From NCBI GenBank assembly GCA_028875575.1, contig JAPPDF010000073.1, positions 1 through 64,000 of the forward strand: a DNA stretch of 64,000 nucleotides. Direction: 5' to 3'. The stretch comes from Acidobacteriota bacterium (GTDB lineage: Bacteria; Acidobacteriota; Terriglobia; Versatilivoradales; Versatilivoraceae). The notes under the pieces were generated by a model. That model was not told where the DNA came from and made no database searches. It was given only the letters and a program-made list of their open reading frames with translations. The position numbers and the translations under genes are program-made. Position 1 is the stretch's first letter. Every line of letters begins with the position of its first letter. Positions 52,665 to 61,887 of the stretch are shown here, one piece after another.

Positions 52665-53423
52665 CTTGCGAGGCTGAATGGAGTGGGCAGTCAGCGCAAA
52701 TCACCTCGTCCGGAAGCCCTCGCATCGGAGCCGGCGGAATGCACCGCTGAGGAGACTGCCGCCGGAAATACCACAATCTGCAAGGGTTTGGATGGAATGG
52801 CTCAGGGTGGGCGGCAGGATCGGCCCCATGCACCCATAAGACAGGCTACGGGGGCAAGAATCATACCGATCCCACAAGGGCAACCGCCCGGCCTGCCGAA
52901 CCCGGAAGACCGGCTGGCCCGGACACTCTACCACGAATATCTTTGCCGATGAAGATCCGGCCTGGGCGGGCAACCTGCCCCATCCGAGTGACTTTAGGCG
53001 GCCTGAGACTCCATTGGGGACTTCCCGGCCGTCGGCGATTCCAAAACGGTTTCCGTTATCGGCCCGCCGGACCGTCCCAGGCTGAATCCCCAAGTGTTCG
53101 GTTTCAGAAACAGGCTTGTCAAATTTCTGAGACCGGACTCTCGGCTCACCTTGACATCTGCGCCGTTTTTGTCAATGATCCATGCCGGCTGAGGTGACCG
53201 AAGGCGCCACGGAACAACCGCCATCCACAGAGAGCCCGGAACTCCTGCCTGCGCGATCGAGCCTGGCCGAAGCAAACCGCAAACCCCCTGCGCCCCACCC
53301 CGAAACGCACGATTTCCAGGGGCGTCTGCGTTCCCGTGAATAAGCCGCCGGCCTGCAAACTTACTCGTGGCGGCTGCGTCCGAATCTGATTTTTGGAGCC
53401 CACTTGATTGAGGAGTTGATTGG
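52665..53423. other. Long intergenic region upstream of the membrane pyrophosphatase
   Basis: 759 bases between divergent genes, with no family match in any frame. A short hairpin (TCAGAAA / TTTCTGA, about 53104-53131) precedes the promoter candidate at 53151. The same TCAGAAACAGG motif recurs near 55648, and a related GAAACAGG lies near 6605. An untranslated leader of about 240 bases would follow if the promoter is real. Nothing else is recognised. Confidence 0.5.
53151..53179 (+). promoter_or_regulatory. Candidate sigma70-type promoter for the membrane pyrophosphatase
   Basis: TTGACA (53151-53156), a 17-base spacer, then AATGAT (53174-53179; 4 of 6 matches to TATAAT). The -35 is perfect. 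It would give a leader of about 240 bases. Orientation and position fit, but the -10 is weak. Confidence 0.4.
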
Positions 53424-55556
53424 ATGATTCAAACTTGGATGACCTACTTTCCGATTGCAGGACTCATTGGGTTGGCCGTTGCCATGGTCATTTATCTTAC
53501 CCTCAAACGCCTGCCGGCCGGCACCGAGTTGATGCGCGGTATCTCAGACCAGATCCAACTTGGCGCCATGACATACCTGAAGCGTCAATATCTGACTCTG
53601 TTCTTCTTTGTCACCATTGTAGCCGTACTTCTGGGCGTTTTCTTGACGTGGAACACCTCGCTTGCCTTTGTTTCAGGGGCGCTCTGCTCGGCATTGGCAG
53701 GCTTCCTGGGGATGAAAGCGGCCACCAGTGCCAACGTCAGAACGACACAGGCTGCCAAGGAGGAGGGACAGGGCAAGGCCTTGCTTACCGCCTTTAACGG
53801 CGGCGCCGTCATGGGAGTGAGTGTCGCCAGCCTGGGATTGATCGGCCTCGGCGTATTGTTCCTGATTTACGGGAAGCCGGAGACCGCCAGCGTCATCAAC
53901 GGATTCGCCATGGGCGCCAGCTCCATCGCGCTGTTTGCCCGAGTGGGAGGTGGAATCTATACCAAGGCCGCCGATGTCGGCGCTGACCTGGTGGGAAAGG
54001 TGGAGGCCAATATTCCGGAGGATGACCCGCGCAACCCCGGTGTGATTGCCGACAACGTTGGTGACAACGTGGGGGACGTGGCCGGAATGGGGGCTGACAT
54101 TTTCGAGTCCTATGTCGGTTCGATCGTGGCCACCATCGCAATTGGGGCCACCTTGGCCACTCAACAGTTGGCCGCGTTGAAGTCGACGCCTCAGGTGAGC
54201 GATCCGGAAGCCAGGACGATCCTGATGGCCCTGCCATTGATGCTGGCGGTCACCGGCCTGATTGCCTCCTTTGTGGGAATCTTCTCCATGAAGGCCCTCA
54301 AACGGATCTCTCCCGCCTCGGCGCTTCGCTACGCGACCTACATCGCCGCGGCGCTGTTCCTGGTGAGCGCCTACGGACTGGTTTCGACCTACGCGGTGAG
54401 CGACCAGGTGTTCTGGGCAATCTTTTGGGGTACCCTGGCAGGCGTCTTCATTGGTTTGATCACCGAGTACTACACCTCCGGCAAACCCATTCGGAGAATC
54501 TGCGACTCCAGCAAACAAGGAGCGGCAACCAACATCATCAGCGGAATGGCGGTGGGTCTGGAGTCCGCCGCGCTGCCTGTCCTGGCTATTTGCCTGGCCA
54601 TCTTCGTCGCCAACGACACGGCCGGTCTCTACGGGGTGGGGATTGCCGCGGTCGGAATGCTGGCAACGGTAGGCATTACCATGTCCGTCGACGCCTACGG
54701 GCCTATCGCGGACAATGCCGGGGGCATATCGGAAATGTCCCGCCTGGGGCCCGAGGTGCGCAAGATCACTGACAGCCTGGACGCCCTTGGGAATACGACA
54801 GCGGCCATGGGCAAGGGTTTCGCCGTGGGTTCGGCCGCGCTCACGGCCCTGGCGCTGTTCGCCGCCTACTCTCAGGCCGTGGTCGGCGCAATCCAGAGCA
54901 AGCTGGAGGCACTCACAAGCGAGCAGGCCGAACTTACCGGCCAGTGGAAACAGTACGCCGCCCTGCTGGCCGATGGCGAGACGCCGCTCCGGATCGTGAT
55001 CACCGAACCCACGGTGGTCATCGGGCTCTTCATCGGTGGAATTCTGCCCTTCCTCATTGGCGCCCTGACCATGACTTCGGTGGGCAAGGCGGCGGGCAAT
55101 ATGGTCGAGGAGATTCGCCGCCAGTTCCGGGAAATCCCGGGCCTGCTGGAAGGCAAGGAAGGGGTGGTTCCCGACGCTGCCCGTTGCGTGGACATCTCCG
55201 CCAGCGCCGCCCTGCGCGAGATGATCCTCCCCGGGGTCACCGCCGTGGTAGCACCGGTAATCGTGGGCTTTTTGCTGGGACCGGCAGCCCTGGGAGGCAT
55301 GTTGGCCGGCGCAACCGTCTCAGGGGTGTTGCTGGCATTGGTGATGGCCAACGCCGGGGGAGCCTGGGACAACGCCAAGAAGGCCATTGAAAAAGGTGAC
55401 GTGGCAGGAGAGCATAAGGGCAGCGATGCGCACAAGGCCACGGTGGTGGGAGATACTGTGGGAGATCCCTTCAAGGACACTTCCGGCCCTTCCATGAATA
55501 TCCTGATCAAGCTGATGTCGGTGGTGTCTCTGGTGATTGCTCCGCTGCTGGTTTAG
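53424..55556 (+). CDS. hppA: Membrane-bound, K+-dependent-type pyrophosphatase (ion pump)
   Basis: A 710-residue polytopic membrane protein (about 16 helices) that couples hydrolysis of pyrophosphate to export of H+ or Na+. The substrate site is intact: [40 protein letters not shown] and, near the C terminus, [16 protein letters not shown]456-NTT-A460-A461-MGK has Ala, not Lys, at the position that decides K+ dependence, so the enzyme should need K+. E228 in ADIFESYVG sits where Na+-pumping members carry Glu; the pumped ion may be Na+. It fits the many SSS symporters in the window. Start ATG 53424. Confidence 0.95.
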   Translation: MIQTWMTYFPIAGLIGLAVAMVIYLTLKRLPAGTELMRGISDQIQLGAMTYLKRQYLTLFFFVTIVAVLLGVFLTWNTSLAFVSGALCSALAGFLGMKAATSANVRTTQAAKEEGQGKALLTAFNGGAVMGVSVASLGLIGLGVLFLIYGKPETASVINGFAMGASSIALFARVGGGIYTKAADVGADLVGKVEANIPEDDPRNPGVIADNVGDNVGDVAGMGADIFESYVGSIVATIAIGATLATQQLAALKSTPQVSDPEARTILMALPLMLAVTGLIASFVGIFSMKALKRISPASALRYATYIAAALFLVSAYGLVSTYAVSDQVFWAIFWGTLAGVFIGLITEYYTSGKPIRRICDSSKQGAATNIISGMAVGLESAALPVLAICLAIFVANDTAGLYGVGIAAVGMLATVGITMSVDAYGPIADNAGGISEMSRLGPEVRKITDSLDALGNTTAAMGKGFAVGSAALTALALFAAYSQAVVGAIQSKLEALTSEQAELTGQWKQYAALLADGETPLRIVITEPTVVIGLFIGGILPFLIGALTMTSVGKAAGNMVEEIRRQFREIPGLLEGKEGVVPDAARCVDISASAALREMILPGVTAVVAPVIVGFLLGPAALGGMLAGATVSGVLLALVMANAGGAWDNAKKAIEKGDVAGEHKGSDAHKATVVGDTVGDPFKDTSGPSMNILIKLMSVVSLVIAPLLV

Positions 55557-55582
55557 CCCCGTACTACCGCCCGGGGGGCCGC

Positions 55583-55611
55583 TTGACGCCCGGGCCGGTC
55601 GCGTGTATAAA
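55583..55611 (+). promoter_or_regulatory. Sigma70-type promoter of tRNA-Cys
   Basis: TTGACG (55583-55588), a spacer of exactly 17 bases, TATAAA (55606-55611); 5 of 6 matches in each box. The tRNA begins 57 bases later. A GCCCGGG/CCCGGGC inverted repeat (55569-55575 and 55589-55595), just after the pyrophosphatase gene, overlaps the promoter and might end the upstream transcript; it lacks a T-run. Confidence 0.7.
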
Positions 55612-55668
55612 ATGCGGGCTCGTCGTTTCCACGGCTAGTGTTCTGTCTCAGAAACAGGGTTGTGATCG

Positions 55669-55744
55669 GGCGAGGTACCCAAGTGGCTAAGGGAGAGGTC
55701 TGCAAAACCTTTATTCAGGGGTTCGAATCCCCTCCTCGCCTCCA
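55669..55744 (+). tRNA. tRNA-Cys(GCA)
   Basis: The acceptor stem GGCGAGG pairs with CCTCGCC. The anticodon stem GAGGT/ACCTT holds loop CTGCAAA with anticodon GCA. The T arm is AGGGG-TTCGAAT-CCCCT. Discriminator T and an encoded CCA (55742-55744) complete it. It carries Cys for UGC and UGU codons. It is not tRNA-Sec, so it does not itself explain the UGA at 43801. Confidence 0.93.
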
Positions 55745-55824
55745 GATTCCCCTGTCTTGGCCCACTCATTGACTTCGATCAACTTATTTGAAACACCGCT
55801 GTTTCGCCCTGAATCAGCCGCGCC

Positions 55825-55965
55825 GTCGCACGGTCTGGAGCCGAGCTTTACCCCCCACCGCATCAGCCTTCGCCTGACGGCGCTGCTTTGCGGCGCCGCG
55901 TATGCCTCCCTCCGCATCAGCCTTCGCCTGCGGCTCGGCTTCTGCGACTCCCCCTCAAGGGGGGA
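55825..55965 (-). repeat. Dispersed intergenic repeat, family R1, copy 2
   Basis: Reverse complement of the window start (1-148). The same CCGCATCAGCCTTCGCCTG unit occurs twice, at about 55858 and 55912, with GGCGCTGCTTTG and CTCGGCTTCTGCGACTCCC between and after. The same order of units in both copies shows one element and not chance. Confidence 0.75.
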
Positions 55966-56154
55966 GTGATAGAGTTCTACTGGAAGCCTTGTGCTGGCCT
56001 CAAGCACTCCCCCCTGGAGGGGGAGTCGGTGAGACAAGGGCCCCGCCCGCAGCCGAACCGGTGGGGGGGACGGAATCGGCGAGATCGCCACATAGGAGCT
56101 TCAGTCCGCCGTCGAGCCGGTGGGGGGCCCAGTCTCCAGGGCTGGTAAGAGGCC

Positions 56155-56197
56155 CCTGTTTCTCCCTGTATGATCCGTCTAGCAGGGCGGGGGCGGC
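56155..56197 (-). repeat. Dispersed repeat family R2, copy C (inverted)
   Basis: On the minus strand GCCGCCCCCGCCCTGCTAGA, CGGATCATACAGGGAGAAAC and AGG, matching 49489-49530. It lies about 45 bases upstream of the TTG start of the reductase and may include its promoter area. Confidence 0.7.
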
Positions 56198-56241
56198 ACT
56201 TGTCTGATTGCAGCAGCGGAATAGCGCGGGGGGAAGCAGCT

Positions 56242-57249
56242 TTGTTCCACCGAAAAATCGTTCTGGCAGCTCGCCCCCAGGGCATGCCCAAGTTATCGGA
56301 TTTCAAGTTGGTCACCTCCCCGCTTCCGCCCCCCGCGCCGGGAGAGTGCCTCGTTCGCGGCATCTATCTTTCCCTCGATCCCTATATGCGCGGTCGCCTG
56401 GACGACCGCAAGTCCTATGCGGCATCGGTACAGCCGGGACAAGTGTTGGTCGGTCAGGTCGTGGGAAAAGTGGTGGCCTCGCATCATCCGAGTCTTGAGC
56501 CCGGCGATTCGGTAGTGGGAGATCTGGGTTGGCAGGATCGGGGGGTCGCGCCGGCCGAGTCATTGACCCGAGTGGATCCGGGGCAGGAATCGCTGTCCAC
56601 GACGCTCGGCATCTTGGGGATGACCGGCCTGACGGCCTACTTTGGATTGCTGCGCGTCTGCCAACCGCGAGCGGGAGAAACGGTGGTGATCTCGGGAGCT
56701 GCCGGCGCCGTGGGATCCACTGTCGGACAGATTGCCAAGATCAAGGGATGCCGCGTGGTTGGTGTGACCGGCTCTCAAACCAAGGCACACTACCTCAGGG
56801 AACAGATGGGATTCGATGCGGCGCTGGTTTGGGGCTCGGAACCCAATGGCCCGGACTGCCTGGCGGCCGCCTGTCCCGATGGCATCGACGTCTACTTCGA
56901 CAATCTGGGCGGCGCGGTCACCGATGCCGTGATGACTCTGCTCAATCTCAAGGCTCGAGTGGCCGTCTGCGGCCAAAGCTCTCAATACAACCTGAATCGC
57001 CCCGAGCAAGGACCGCGCTGGTTGCGCAACCTGATCATCAAGCGGGCCAGCGTCCAGGGGTTTCTGGTGTGGGACTTTGCGGCGGAGCACGCTCAAGCCT
57101 TGCGGCAGTTGCAGGACTGGCTTGGGGCCGGCAAGCTTCGCAACCGGGAGCATGTGGTGGAGGGCATCGAAAACGCACCCGGGGCATTCATCGAGATGCT
57201 GGAGGGTCGTCACCTGGGAAAGTACCTGGTCAGGCTGTCATCCGAGTGA
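56242..57249 (+). CDS. NADP-dependent oxidoreductase, MDR superfamily (leukotriene B4/CurA-like)
   Basis: A 335-residue zinc-free medium-chain reductase. TTG 56242, five bases after GGGGGAAG, is preferred; the frame extends upstream only into repeat R2. Motifs: LSLDPYMRGRLDD (about 45-57), GMTGLTAYFGLL, the cofactor loop GAAGAVGSTVGQIAK and the C-terminal GKYLVRL. Relatives reduce alpha,beta-unsaturated ketones or aldehydes (prostaglandin and curcumin reductase types). It is cytosolic and a likely detoxification enzyme. No operon partner. The convergent SDR gene ends 83 bases away. Confidence 0.92.
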   Translation: MFHRKIVLAARPQGMPKLSDFKLVTSPLPPPAPGECLVRGIYLSLDPYMRGRLDDRKSYAASVQPGQVLVGQVVGKVVASHHPSLEPGDSVVGDLGWQDRGVAPAESLTRVDPGQESLSTTLGILGMTGLTAYFGLLRVCQPRAGETVVISGAAGAVGSTVGQIAKIKGCRVVGVTGSQTKAHYLREQMGFDAALVWGSEPNGPDCLAAACPDGIDVYFDNLGGAVTDAVMTLLNLKARVAVCGQSSQYNLNRPEQGPRWLRNLIIKRASVQGFLVWDFAAEHAQALRQLQDWLGAGKLRNREHVVEGIENAPGAFIEMLEGRHLGKYLVRLSSE

Positions 57250-57332
57250 TCGCACCCAGACGCCGGAGTGGATCGGTCTAGGCCTGGATTTCCTGGTACT
57301 TCCGGCACATCTGTCGCAGTACTCTTTCTCTC

Positions 57333-58118
57333 TCAGGACATGGCCATGCCTCCGCAAATGTTGAAGGCTTGGCCGGTAATGGCTGCCGATTCGTCCGAGG
57401 CCAGCAGTATCGTCATCGGAACGATTTCCCGGGGTTGCAGTCGCCTCCCGATCGGAGTGATACCCGCTTCCAGTTCCGATAGCTCGATCCCCATGCGCTG
57501 GGCGTCATAGCGGATCCTTCGGTCGTTCATCTCGGTCTGCACGGGCCCCGGACAGATAGCGTTGACGGTGACGCCGTCCCCGGCTACTTCCAGTGCCAGG
57601 GTACGGGTGAGCCCCAGCAGCCCATGTTTGGAGGCGGCATAGGCCACACCGTGGAAATGAGGCGTCCTGGAAGCTATCGAAGCGATGTTGATGATACGGC
57701 CCCGTTTTCTCCTGAGCATGGATGGCAGGATAGCCTTGCACAGCAAGTAGGGCGCGGTCAGGTTCAGGGCCAGAGATCGTTCCCAGAACCGGTCGTCAAA
57801 TTCAATTACCGGCTTCGGATTCGAGCTGCTGCCCAACCCGGCGTTGTTGACCAGGATGTCCAGGCTTCCCAGCTCCTTTTCGGCCAGGCCGACCAGGCCC
57901 GGAACCGTGGACAGATCCAGCAGGTCGGCCGAAATGGCGACAGCTTCCATCCCTGAAGCACGAATCTCTTGAACCAGTGAATCCAGGTCTTTTGCGGTTC
58001 GCGCCGTGACGGCCACCCGGGCGCCTTGGGCGGCAAACCCCAGGGCGATGGATCGCCCGATGCCGCGGCTGGCTCCGGTGATGAGCGCTGTCTTGTCTTT
58101 CAGCTTGAGTGATTCCAT
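57333..58118 (-). CDS. Short-chain dehydrogenase/reductase (SDR)
   Basis: A 261-residue classical SDR. The Rossmann TGASRGIG is at 14-21, NNAG at 91-94, the catalytic Ser in the IASIASR segment (147-151) and Y160-x3-K164. ATG 58118 has GGAAGGGA seven bases upstream; a longer frame adds 65 residues without homology. The closest type is FabG-like or gluconate/3-ketoacyl reductase, but SDR substrate cannot be read from sequence. The promoter is probably in the 303-base region shared with the ABC exporter. Confidence 0.93.
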   Translation of the reverse strand: MESLKLKDKTALITGASRGIGRSIALGFAAQGARVAVTARTAKDLDSLVQEIRASGMEAVAISADLLDLSTVPGLVGLAEKELGSLDILVNNAGLGSSSNPKPVIEFDDRFWERSLALNLTAPYLLCKAILPSMLRRKRGRIINIASIASRTPHFHGVAYAASKHGLLGLTRTLALEVAGDGVTVNAICPGPVQTEMNDRRIRYDAQRMGIELSELEAGITPIGRRLQPREIVPMTILLASDESAAITGQAFNICGGMAMS

Positions 58119-58421
58119 CGATTCGGTCCCTTCCTGTTTCTCCGCCCGACTGTATTGAGTGGAAAGAATACCCCAACTACGCCCTTTTTCAATCAGACGG
58201 TAACCGTGTTCACCCCGTCCAACTTCTTCCGATTCCGACTGCCGAGGCTGTCCCGGACCAGAAAAACCCCGCACGAGAACAGTTGCTGACCGATATCCGG
58301 AAGGGGCTCTCAACCCGATATCTCACAGGCAGGGAGCCGGCACAAATCCTTGACATTCATGGCAAAAGCGGCTAGGTTGGCGCGACCCGGCAGGCAATCG
58401 GAGGGCTCGAGACCATCCGGA
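58119..58421. other. Divergent promoter region for SDR and ABC exporter
   Basis: 303 bases. On the plus strand TTGACA (58350-58355) with a 17-base spacer to TAGGTT (58373-58378; weak) is a possible promoter for the exporter and would favour the ATG at 58422 as start. On the minus strand no clear promoter was found. No repeat or RNA gene recognised. Confidence 0.35.
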
Positions 58422-60293
58422 ATGGAAAAGTGGCCGTTCTTTAGCCATATCAAGCCCTTTCTTCCTTTCATAGCGGCCGCCACCCTGCTGATGGGTCTGG
58501 CAACGGGCCTCAAGGGCTTCCTGGCCATACTGGTCGGACCGGTGCTGGACTACGTTCTCGTTCCCGATCCCCCCAGCCGCGTACCTCTCGGAAAACTGCC
58601 CATCCTTCACAAGGAAGTCTACCTGGAACAGATCAATCCTTTTCCGTTCGAGGACCCCTGGCTGGTAGTGGGATTGCTGGGAGTTCTGGTTACGCTGGCC
58701 AAGGGAGTGTCCGAATACAGCTCGACCTATGTCTTGAACTACGTGGGTCAGTCCTGCGTGGCGCGCCTGAGAACAACTTCCTACGAAAACGTGGTCTATC
58801 AGTCTTCCCACTTCTTTTACAAGCACACCACCGGAAATCTCATTTCGCGGATCACCAACGATATCGAGAAGATTCAGTTCGCTTTCTCCACCAATCTGGC
58901 CGATGCGCTGAAGCAAACGCTGACGCTGGTGATTTTCCTTGCCATTCTGTTTTATCTCGACTGGAGGCTGGCTCTCATCATTTTCCTGGCAGCACCCCTG
59001 ATCGTTCTTCCCTCCAGGATCCTGGGCCAGTTTGTGCGGCAGCTCAGCCGGGCCAGCCAGGAGAAGCTGGGTCAGGTCGCAGAGATTCTTCAGGAGAGCA
59101 TCAGCGGCCAGCGTATCGTCAAGGCGTTCTCCATGGAGAAGTTCGAGCTGGACAGGTTTCGGCGCACCGTTCGACAAGTAGCCAGGATCAATCTCAGACA
59201 CCTTCGTCTGCAGGCGCTTCCGTCTCCACTCATGGAGCTGTTGGGAGCCTTGCTGCTGGTGCCTCTGCTCTACTACGCCCAGCAGGCGATCGGCCAGGGC
59301 CGGATGAGCCAGGGAGATTTCGGGGTGTTTTTCGTAGCGCTGCTGAGCCTGTACGAACCCATTCGGCGCATGAGCGGCATCTACATGAACTTCCAACATG
59401 CCAAAGGCGCATCCGGCAAGGTCTTCCAGATCATGTCCGAGCCTCGCCAGGTAGTGGAAGAGCCCAATGCCGCCGAGGTCGCCGAGTTCCGACATCAGAT
59501 CGAGTTCAACCAGGTGAGCTTCAACTATCCGGAGAGTGGCCTCCCGGTGTTGCAAGGAATAAACCTGAGGGTCGGCCGCGGCGAAGTGGTGGCCCTGGTT
59601 GGACCCAGCGGTTCGGGCAAGAGCAGCCTGGTCAACCTCATTCCCCGGTTTTTCGATCCCACCGAGGGTCGGGTGCTGATCGACGGGATCGACATTCGGC
59701 AACTCAAACTGTCCTCGCTGCGTGGCCTGATGGGCATGGTGACCCAGGAGACCATCCTCTTCAACGACACGCTGCGTAACAACATTTGCTACGGCAGGAC
59801 CCAGGTAACTGAGGACGAGATGCGCGAGGCGGCCCGGGCAGCCCTGGCCGAGGAGTTCATCCTGGAGATTCCGTCCCGATACGACGCCAGCATCGGCGAG
59901 CGGGGACAACAACTCTCGGGGGGACAGCGGCAGAGGTTGGCTATTGCCCGGGCGCTTCTGAAAAACGCTCCCATTCTGATTCTGGACGAGGCCACATCCT
60001 CCCTGGATACCGAAGCCGAGATTCTGGTGCAGCGGGCATTGGCCAATCTCATGCGCGGCCGAACGGTGATTGTCATTGCCCACCGGCTTTCGACCATTCG
60101 ACGAGCCGATCGCATCGTAGTCATTGAGCAGGGAAAGATCACCGAGGTCGGAACCCACACCGACCTGATGGAAAAGCGAGGTCTGTATCAACGGCTGCAC
60201 GATCTTCAGGTGGAAGGCGACGAGTCCGAGTTGGCGCCCCCGTCTGCACCAGGAAGACCTGTATCCCGGAGACCCCGGAGCCGACAGCCATGA
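58422..60293 (+). CDS. ABC exporter, MsbA-like (fused permease and ATPase)
   Basis: About 623 residues from ATG 58422 (upstream in-frame ATG 58359 and TTG 58350 would add an Arg-rich tail; start not certain). Six helices span about 15-330. The ATPase domain (about 360-590) has Walker A GPSGSGKSS (near 396), the signature LSGGQRQR (near 497), Walker B ILILDEATSSLD and the H-loop IAHRLSTI. One chain holds one permease and one ATPase domain, so it acts as a homodimer. Family members flip lipid A or lipids, or export drugs. Upstream of yicC and gmk, as in several Acidobacteriota, a role in lipid transport is plausible. The C-terminal tail is Arg/Pro-rich. Confidence 0.9.
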   Translation: MEKWPFFSHIKPFLPFIAAATLLMGLATGLKGFLAILVGPVLDYVLVPDPPSRVPLGKLPILHKEVYLEQINPFPFEDPWLVVGLLGVLVTLAKGVSEYSSTYVLNYVGQSCVARLRTTSYENVVYQSSHFFYKHTTGNLISRITNDIEKIQFAFSTNLADALKQTLTLVIFLAILFYLDWRLALIIFLAAPLIVLPSRILGQFVRQLSRASQEKLGQVAEILQESISGQRIVKAFSMEKFELDRFRRTVRQVARINLRHLRLQALPSPLMELLGALLLVPLLYYAQQAIGQGRMSQGDFGVFFVALLSLYEPIRRMSGIYMNFQHAKGASGKVFQIMSEPRQVVEEPNAAEVAEFRHQIEFNQVSFNYPESGLPVLQGINLRVGRGEVVALVGPSGSGKSSLVNLIPRFFDPTEGRVLIDGIDIRQLKLSSLRGLMGMVTQETILFNDTLRNNICYGRTQVTEDEMREAARAALAEEFILEIPSRYDASIGERGQQLSGGQRQRLAIARALLKNAPILILDEATSSLDTEAEILVQRALANLMRGRTVIVIAHRLSTIRRADRIVVIEQGKITEVGTHTDLMEKRGLYQRLHDLQVEGDESELAPPSAPGRPVSRRPRSRQP

Positions 60294-60303
60294 TCGGGTG
60301 CTC

Positions 60304-61200
60304 ATGATCCATAGCATGACCGGATATGGTCGAGGACAGTGGCAGGATGGAAGTTGGCTCTGCCGTGTCGAGGTCAAGTCCGTCAACCACCGGTACCTCG
60401 ACATCCAGAGCCGGCTCCCTTCGGAACTCTCAAGCCTGGATGGCAAGATCAGAAAGTGGATCCAGAAACGAATCAGGCGGGGACGCGTTGACCTGTCCCT
60501 GAAAATCGAAAGAGGCGATGGTCCGGGGTTCAGCCTCAATCGACCGTTATTCGAGGGCTACCTGGACGCCCTGAAACTTTTGGAGAGGGACTATTCCATC
60601 GGTGGGAACGTCGAACCAGGCCAGCTTCTGAGGATGCCTGGAATGTTGGCCCGGGAGTCCGCCCCTATTTCGGATGAACAGCTGGCCGTGCTCGAGGTGG
60701 GAGTCGCGAGCGCCGTCGCCCAGGCCCTGAGCGACCTTGAGACCATGCGGAGCGCGGAAGGCCAGGTTCTGGTGGCCGAAATCCGGCGGCGCCTGGACGC
60801 CATACAGACGGAGGTCCGAACGATCGAGACTCAGTCGGAAGGACTGTTGGAACTGCATCGAGAGCGATTGAGGACTCGCATGGAAACCATCCTGGCGGAA
60901 GTCGACATCGACCCTGCCCGTCTGCTTCAAGAGGCGGCTCACCAGGCCGACCGCGGAGATATCAGAGAGGAAGTGTCGCGACTGATCAGCCATGGAGCGC
61001 AGTGTCGAGCCCTGTTGTCCGGCTCACGCGAAGTGGGCAAAAAGATCGATTTCATGATGCAGGAAATGAACCGCGAGGCAAACACGATCCTGTCCAAGAA
61101 TGCCGGCTTGGCGGACCGCCGCCTGGATATCACCAACGCAGCCATCACTATCAAAACCGAAGTCGAAAAAATTCGTGAGCAGATCCAGAATGTGGAATAA
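60304..61200 (+). CDS. yicC: YicC family endoribonuclease
   Basis: A 298-residue protein. IHSMTGYGRG at the N terminus and KSVNHRYLDIQSRLPSELSSL near 28-48 are YicC signatures, as is the C-terminal KKIDFMMQEMNREANTILSKN. YicC proteins are metal-dependent endoribonucleases that affect mRNA stability. A GTG six bases upstream is possible, but ATG 60304 fits the family. It starts 11 bases after the ABC exporter stop and 52 bases before gmk, so one operon. yicC next to gmk and rpoZ is a widespread order. Confidence 0.94.
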   Translation: MIHSMTGYGRGQWQDGSWLCRVEVKSVNHRYLDIQSRLPSELSSLDGKIRKWIQKRIRRGRVDLSLKIERGDGPGFSLNRPLFEGYLDALKLLERDYSIGGNVEPGQLLRMPGMLARESAPISDEQLAVLEVGVASAVAQALSDLETMRSAEGQVLVAEIRRRLDAIQTEVRTIETQSEGLLELHRERLRTRMETILAEVDIDPARLLQEAAHQADRGDIREEVSRLISHGAQCRALLSGSREVGKKIDFMMQEMNREANTILSKNAGLADRRLDITNAAITIKTEVEKIREQIQNVE

Positions 61201-61251
61201 GCTCGGCGCCGATTGGGGACAAAGGACCGGATAACCGCATCGAGTAGCGAA

Positions 61252-61887
61252 ATGAAGACAAAGGGACAGATCTATATCGTGTCGGCTCCATCCGGATCGG
61301 GCAAGACCACGCTGCTAAGGAAACTCCTGAAGGAAGATGGGCGATTGCGCTTCTCCGTGTCCTACACCACCCGAAGGCCGAGAGGCCGGGAGCGTAACGG
61401 CAGGGAGTATTTCTTCGTGAGCGAGACGGAATTTGAAGCCATGATCGACCTCGGTCAGTTCCTCGAGCACGCCAGGGTCTTCGGCAACTATTACGGAACG
61501 TCGCGGCAGTATGTGGAGGAATGCATCGCCGCCGGCACCGATCTGCTCCTGGACATCGACACCGACGGGGCTGCTCAGGTAAGAAGGCAACTGCCGGAGG
61601 CCGTAACCATCTTCATCATGCCTCCATCGTTCCAGGCGCTCAAACAACGCCTGGAACAACGCCATCTCGACAGTGCCGAGACCATCCGGCAGCGCCTGGA
61701 TTGGGCGAGCCGGGAAGAGATCCATCAATTTCGACACTACGACTACGTGGTGGTCAACGACCTGCTCAGCAGGTCGCACGACCTGCTTCGCTCAATTGTC
61801 CTGGCGGAAAGATGCCGTCGAGACCGATCGCTTGAACAGATCGAAACCATCCTGAAATCCTTTGGAGGAGATTCCATTGACCGATAA
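61252..61887 (+). CDS. gmk: Guanylate kinase
   Basis: A 211-residue enzyme that phosphorylates GMP to GDP with ATP. P-loop APSGSGKTT at 12-20; SYTTRRPRGRERNGREYFFV is the GMP-binding segment; DIDTDGAAQVR follows. ATG 61252 is preferred over GTG/TTG upstream because it places the first strand (QIYIVSAPSG) as in the family. Its end overlaps the rpoZ start by 11 bases, so both are translated from one message. It is essential for nucleotide supply and links to (p)ppGpp metabolism. Confidence 0.96.
   Translation: MKTKGQIYIVSAPSGSGKTTLLRKLLKEDGRLRFSVSYTTRRPRGRERNGREYFFVSETEFEAMIDLGQFLEHARVFGNYYGTSRQYVEECIAAGTDLLLDIDTDGAAQVRRQLPEAVTIFIMPPSFQALKQRLEQRHLDSAETIRQRLDWASREEIHQFRHYDYVVVNDLLSRSHDLLRSIVLAERCRRDRSLEQIETILKSFGGDSIDR

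Larger units (their letters stand above)
55745..56241. other. Repeat-rich region between tRNA-Cys and the reductase
   Basis: About 500 bases without a gene. It holds repeat R1 copy 2 (55825-55965), further G-rich GAGGGGGAGTCGGTGAGACA and CCGGTGGGGGG units (56016-56130), and R2 copy C (56155-56197). The open frames crossing it are driven by the repeats. Confidence 0.7.

Noticed and set aside
16116-52775. Identical 15-mer GCCGGAAATACCACA at 16116 and 52761
   Set aside because: One such match is expected by chance in 64 kb, and the flanks do not align.
52701-53093. A 130-codon minus-strand frame upstream of the YhdT-like gene
   Set aside because: No domain or start signal; the region looks like a promoter and leader zone.
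55711-56091. Minus-strand frame over the repeats after tRNA-Cys
   Set aside because: The sequence is repeat R1 and related units; the frame starts inside repeat sequence and overlaps the tRNA.
58323-60539. A 738-codon open frame antisense to the ABC exporter and yicC start
   Set aside because: The plus-strand genes have every expected catalytic motif. The antisense frame has none and arises from GC-rich codon bias.
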